Assembly: GCF_005405085.1 (NCBI RefSeq)
Contig: NZ_BJDJ01000011.1
Location: 36,346-100,345, forward strand
Length of the DNA stretch: 64,000 nt
Direction of reading: 5' to 3'
Origin: Lactiplantibacillus daowaiensis
GTDB taxonomy: Bacteria; Bacillota; Bacilli; Lactobacillales; Lactobacillaceae
The notes under the pieces were generated by a model. The model saw nothing but the letters and a program-made list of their open reading frames with translations. It searched no databases and was not told where the DNA came from. Both the position numbers and the translations under genes were made by a program. Numbering within the stretch: position 1 is the stretch's first letter; each line of letters opens with the position of its first letter. Shown here in pieces: positions 60,548 through 64,000 of the stretch.

Positions 60548-61156
60548 ATGTCATTCAGTACGATAAAAATCAAGCAAGCTTTCATCGCTTGTTTAAACCG
60601 GGAATCATTTGAACGATTGACCGTCAGTGAACTCGTTAAACTAGCAGAAATTAATCGCGGCACGTTTTATCAGCACTACACTGATAAGTATGATTTACTG
60701 GCACAATATGAAGACCAAATCAGTCATCGATTACAGTCTGTTTTCAGTCGCTATTTTCAGGCAACCATGACAAATCAAACGAATCAAGCGACGGTGGCAA
60801 TCTATCCGGTCGTGACTCAGACTGTACAATTATTGCAATCAGAAGCGGCGTTATTGCGGGCCTTATTAGGACCAAATGGTGATCCTCGATTTGAATACCG
60901 CCTCAAACGGCAAGTCAAACAAGCCGTGCAACAACGTTTGACAACACTAAAAGGACAACCAACACTCTCAACCGCTTTACCAGCTGACTTTGCCTGGGAA
61001 CTAGTAATTGCAGAACTATTCGATATCGTCAAGTTCTGGTTGTTCCAATCACATCCAGTCGCGCCCGCTGATTTAGCAACCATTATCATGAAAACCCGCT
61101 ATTTAAGTCCATATCAGTTATTGGGACTGAGTGAGGACCAAAAAACGAGTGACTAA
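60548..61156 (+). CDS. TetR family transcriptional regulator
   Basis: 202 aa. HTH FERLTVSELVKLAEINRGTF followed by YQHYTDKYDLL, the DhaS-like branch; C-terminal helical ligand domain. AAAGGTGG precedes the ATG. Divergent from the amidohydrolase with a 161-bp gap, so probably its repressor. The stop codon lies inside the terminator stem. Confidence 0.9.
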   Translation: MSFSTIKIKQAFIACLNRESFERLTVSELVKLAEINRGTFYQHYTDKYDLLAQYEDQISHRLQSVFSRYFQATMTNQTNQATVAIYPVVTQTVQLLQSEAALLRALLGPNGDPRFEYRLKRQVKQAVQQRLTTLKGQPTLSTALPADFAWELVIAELFDIVKFWLFQSHPVAPADLATIIMKTRYLSPYQLLGLSEDQKTSD

Positions 61157-61181
61157 TCTTGGCCATTAGTCACTCGTTTTT
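61141..61181. terminator. Terminator overlapping the TetR stop codon
   Basis: Perfect 17-bp stem AAAAACGAGTGACTAAT and complement, 7-nt loop; it includes the last four codons. It can serve both convergent genes. Confidence 0.9.
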
Positions 61182-61190
61182 AAACTTCAT

Positions 61191-62054
61191 TTAGTCGTTA
61201 GCATGTACATCAAAGGCGTTCAACAAAAGATCCTTAACTCCGGGTGCATCGGGATCATGACGACCTTGATTTTTGTCTAAAGCCCGGATCTGTGCCATTT
61301 CAGCAGGCGTTAGTTCAAAGTCAAAACTGTTCAAATTGCTCTTGATCCGTTCAAGATGAACAGATTTTGGAAAGACGATGATGCCCTCTTGATTTTCAAA
61401 GCGTAAAATCACTTGGCCAGCGTTTTTACCGTACTTGGCTGCCAAACTCGTAATCACCGGATCATTCAATAAGGATTGGTTACCTTGACCCAATGGGGCC
61501 CACGCTTCTAACTTAACCTCATGTTCAGCTAAAATAGCGCGTAAAGCGTGTTGTTGAAAGTAAGGGTTGAATTCCACTTGGTCAACAGCTGGCAGCGTCT
61601 TAAATTCAGGTACAAATTGGGCCCAAATCTTAGGCGTCATGTTCGACACTCCGATTGACCTGATTTTACCGGCCTGTTTGGCGGCTTCCATCGCCCGCCA
61701 AGCACCGGGCACATCGCCGTAAGGTTGATGGATCAAGTATAAGTCAATATAATCTAGCCCTAGCTTTTGCAATGACAAGTCAATCGCCTTGGTTGCGGCT
61801 TCAAAGCCAAAGTCTTGTAGCCACAGTTTGCTCGTGACCCAAATATCAGCCCGGGGAATGCCACTATCTTTAATAGCTTGTCCGACTTCAGCCTCATTAA
61901 AATAGGCTACCGCAGTATCAATATGCCGATAGCCAACTGCTAAGGCTTGTTTGACTGCTTGATACGTTGAACCATCACTAGGAATTTGAAAGGTCCCAAA
62001 CCCGATTGCTGGGATTTCATTGCCATCATTTAACTTAATTGTTGGTGTTTGCAT
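61191..62054 (-). CDS. Aldo/keto reductase
   Basis: 287 aa TIM-barrel NADPH-dependent reductase. Catalytic tetrad visible: D and Y in DTAVAYFNE, K in VTSKLW, H in LIHQP; the cofactor site is KSVHLERIKSN. Similar to 2,5-diketo-gluconate reductase/prostaglandin F synthase-like AKRs of lactobacilli; substrate unknown. GAGGTT precedes the ATG. It follows a second AKR (15-bp gap), about 50% similar by eye. Confidence 0.9.
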   Translation of the reverse strand: MQTPTIKLNDGNEIPAIGFGTFQIPSDGSTYQAVKQALAVGYRHIDTAVAYFNEAEVGQAIKDSGIPRADIWVTSKLWLQDFGFEAATKAIDLSLQKLGLDYIDLYLIHQPYGDVPGAWRAMEAAKQAGKIRSIGVSNMTPKIWAQFVPEFKTLPAVDQVEFNPYFQQHALRAILAEHEVKLEAWAPLGQGNQSLLNDPVITSLAAKYGKNAGQVILRFENQEGIIVFPKSVHLERIKSNLNSFDFELTPAEMAQIRALDKNQGRHDPDAPGVKDLLLNAFDVHAND

Positions 62055-62069
62055 TATTGATAACCTCGC

Positions 62070-62936
62070 TTAATGTAATTGTTTTAAACTTGAGCCAAAA
62101 ATTTGTTCAATCGTCACTGGATCACGGTGATCAAAGAACTGGCTGACACCTTGATCTAAGGTCGCCAGCGTCTGCATTTCGGTTGGGGTGAGTTCAAAGT
62201 CGAACACGGCTAAATTTTCAGCCATGCGTGCTGGATGGACCGACTTTGGAATAACGGTAATGCCACGTTGTAGTAACCAGCGTAAAATGACTTGGCCGTT
62301 ACGTTTACCATGTGCGGTCGCAATCTTAGCGATTACCGGATTAGTAAAGATTCCCTGCTTGCCTTCAGCGAATGGCGCCCACGCTTCAACGCGCACATCA
62401 GCATGTTGATTGAAGGCGACTTCCGTGGGTTGTTGATACCAAGGATTAATTTCAATCTGGTTAACAACGGGCTTAACTGCCATCGTCAAGATCAAATTCT
62501 CTAATTGATCCGCATAGAAGTTTGACACCCCAATCGCGCGAATCTTACCAGCATGATAGGCTTCTTCCAGTGCCCGCCAAGCTCCCATCGTATCGCCATA
62601 AGGTTGATGCAATAAATACAGATCCATATAGTCTAAGCCCAATCGTTGTAGCGAATCATCAATACCTTGTTTCGCCCGTTTATAAGTAAATTCAGAAACC
62701 CATAATTTAGACGTGATGAACAAGTCTTCACGCGCAATACCGCTTTTTTGAATCGCCCGTCCGACTGCTGCTTCGTTCTGATAAGCAGTCGCCGTATCGA
62801 TTAGGCGATACCCGGCTTGCAGGGCCTGACTAACGGCTGTTTCACATTCAGCTAAATCGGGGACTTGAAAGACGCCAAAGCCTAGTTGGGGCATCGTCAC
62901 CCCGTTATTTAAGGTTACCGTTGGGATAGTTGTCAT
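62070..62936 (-). CDS. Aldo/keto reductase (paralogue)
   Basis: 288 aa; tetrad D and Y in DTATAYQNE, K in ITSKLW, H in LLHQPYGD, and cofactor motif IPKSVHPARMAEN. Clearly related to the downstream AKR, suggesting tandem duplication. ATG 62936 has AAAGGA 9 nt upstream. First gene of the AKR pair, divergent from the LysR gene at 63050, whose operator half-site CTAGCATAC lies near the AKR promoter. Confidence 0.9.
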   Translation of the reverse strand: MTTIPTVTLNNGVTMPQLGFGVFQVPDLAECETAVSQALQAGYRLIDTATAYQNEAAVGRAIQKSGIAREDLFITSKLWVSEFTYKRAKQGIDDSLQRLGLDYMDLYLLHQPYGDTMGAWRALEEAYHAGKIRAIGVSNFYADQLENLILTMAVKPVVNQIEINPWYQQPTEVAFNQHADVRVEAWAPFAEGKQGIFTNPVIAKIATAHGKRNGQVILRWLLQRGITVIPKSVHPARMAENLAVFDFELTPTEMQTLATLDQGVSQFFDHRDPVTIEQIFGSSLKQLH

Positions 62937-63014
62937 GTTTATTGGTCCTTTCATCATTTGAATGACTCTAGCATACGACCAACCGCTTCAATTGAAAATT
63001 ACCAGTTAGTCATG

Positions 63015-63039
63015 CTAGTATACAAGTAGCGTATACTAG
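63015..63039. promoter_or_regulatory. LysR-type operator (ATAC-N7-GTAT)
   Basis: CTAGTATAC-AAGTAGC-GTATACTAG, perfect 9-bp arms with a 7-bp spacer. It contains ATAC-N7-GTAT, a well-known LysR-type box, and overlaps the ribosome site of the LysR gene (AGGAGG 63038-63043). A half-site CTAGCATAC lies at about 62968-62976 near the AKR start. Confidence 0.7.
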
Positions 63040-63049
63040 GAGGTTGTTT

Positions 63050-63916
63050 ATGGTCGATCCATACTTATTAACTGAATTAGTCACCTTTGCTGAAACCGGT
63101 ACTTTAGCCGCAACAGCCCAAAAATTGCATGTGACGCAACCAACGGTAACTCGTGGCATGCAAAAGCTTGAGACCCTTTGGGACGTGCCATTGTTTGACC
63201 GGCAGCCTAACCGTTTACGGCTAACTGCTACCGGTCAATTTGCTGCTCAGGAAGCGGCCAAAGTGCTCGCCGCAAATCAGGCGTTAGTCACGACCGTGCG
63301 TAATTTTGCGGCCACCCAACAAACCTTGAAAGTTGGCACAACCATCCCCGGACCTTTAATCGTCTTGGCACAACTGGCTCAGCCGATGATGACGGTACAA
63401 TCACAATTATTACCAACACAATCAATTGAAACCACGCTAATACAGCGCGACCAAACAGTAATTTTGTCTAATCAATCGTTGACGAGTCCTTTGGTAACGT
63501 CAACACGCATCGGCACTGAACGACTTGCCGTTAATTTGAACAAGTTTATGTATCAAGCCAACCAGACGACCGTGACTTTTGCAGAACTTGCAAATATGAG
63601 TTTTATTGTCTTAAGCGATATTGGTCCCTGGCGCACCATCATTCAACAAGCGATTCCGCAAGCCAACTTTTTCTATCAAAAAGAACGCGCGGCACTGGCA
63701 GAAATCACCAAATATGCCGACTTCCCGTATTTTAGTACTAATTTGTCGCCATTAGATCCCGCCGCAAAATCAATTACCGCCGATGATAGCCGTGTCCAAA
63801 TCCCTATTAGCGATCCTAGCGCACAGATGACGGTTTATGCGACGTACTTAACAACCAATCAAACCCAAGTCCAACCATTGATTCAGCAATTACAATCGGC
63901 TTGGCCAACAACCTAA
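63050..63916 (+). CDS. LysR family transcriptional regulator
   Basis: 288 aa. HTH TLAATAQKLHVTQPTVTRGM, then the linker helix and effector domain. ATG 63050 has AGGAGG 6 nt upstream; the open frame from 63044 overlaps the operator. The palindrome over its own ribosome site implies autoregulation; the divergent AKR pair is its likely target, perhaps in response to an aldehyde or other carbonyl. Confidence 0.9.
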   Translation: MVDPYLLTELVTFAETGTLAATAQKLHVTQPTVTRGMQKLETLWDVPLFDRQPNRLRLTATGQFAAQEAAKVLAANQALVTTVRNFAATQQTLKVGTTIPGPLIVLAQLAQPMMTVQSQLLPTQSIETTLIQRDQTVILSNQSLTSPLVTSTRIGTERLAVNLNKFMYQANQTTVTFAELANMSFIVLSDIGPWRTIIQQAIPQANFFYQKERAALAEITKYADFPYFSTNLSPLDPAAKSITADDSRVQIPISDPSAQMTVYATYLTTNQTQVQPLIQQLQSAWPTT

Positions 63917-63923
63917 AAAAATC

Positions 63924-63995
63924 GAGGCTGTGACATAAGTCTCTAGAAACAAAACAGGTCTGGAAAAATCTTCGGATTTTTCCAGACCTGTTTTT
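63924..63995 (+). repeat. Terminator-associated repeat, copy 2
   Basis: GAGGCTGTGACATAA (63924-63938) followed by a perfect 20-bp hairpin with a TTCG loop (63951-63995) and T5. Copy 1 is at 40968-41049. The hairpin terminates the LysR gene. Confidence 0.6.
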
Positions 63996-64000
63996 GATAT

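Overview
The window (about 45% GC, dense genes on both strands, AGGAGG-type ribosome binding sites, many perfect hairpin terminators) looks like chromosome of a Lactiplantibacillus plantarum-group lactobacillus. The best organism-level clues are sortase signals of the LPQTxE form (LPQTKE at the end of 24195-25457, LPQTDE at the end of 53283-57593), a KxYKxGRxW-type signal peptide, a glycerol oxidase operon and a lactate-permease homologue. No rRNA, tRNA, phage, transposase or CRISPR array was seen.

Layout. 1-1779: SOS-type operon (Y-family polymerase, 106-aa protein, start of a YolD-like gene) behind a promoter with a LexA box in its spacer. 2093-4794: degenerate EAL protein, two-TM protein and PgaC/IcaA-like glycosyltransferase, probably a c-di-GMP-linked exopolysaccharide operon. 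5073-20748: transporters and housekeeping genes (MFS-like, lactate permease, amino-acid permease, DUF368/PopT, DUF1003, DUF960, DUF4931, HicB-like, serine hydrolase, DUF975, GNAT, DegV, MarR, RqcH). 20914-25457: Nudix; DUF2087 / GIY-YIG / CAT-like operon; two NEAT-like surface proteins, the second frameshifted at an A7 tract. 26035-37820: envelope region with DedA, GtrA/GtcA, a TetR regulator with two matched operators, a GtrB-like glycosyltransferase with a GT-C-like partner, PAP2, YfhO and an OmpR-type two-component system. 37911-41049: orphan EIIA, HAD phosphatase, thioesterase, MazEF. 41192-46382: glpF-glpK-glpO and a FabK/nitronate monooxygenase-like enzyme. 47002-53197: LysR regulator and a fructose-family PTS operon with a PRD activator. 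53283-57593: 1436-aa BspA-repeat cell-wall protein. 58110-63916: MarR/YczE pair, amidohydrolase/TetR pair, two aldo-keto reductases with a LysR regulator.

Two regulatory networks link separated loci. (1) Four promoters, as two divergent pairs 10 kb apart (38449-38536 and 48451-48550), share a TTGACCT...ACGCGTTCGA element, each with exactly 19 bp between -35 and -10. This is the geometry of MerR-activated promoters. It joins an EIIA-like protein lacking its active histidine, a HAD phosphatase, an unknown 98-aa protein and the PRD-PTS operon. (2) A TCTGA-N7-TCAGA element preceded by ACTGAAA lies upstream of DedA-GtcA (25943) and between GtrB and PAP2-YfhO (32144). DedA (lipid carrier recycling), GtrB (carrier glycosylation), GtcA (flipping) and YfhO (transfer) together resemble a complete undecaprenyl-phosphate-dependent teichoic-acid glycosylation route, with an envelope-type two-component system next to it. 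Functions are inferred from motifs in the translated sequence; no database search was run.
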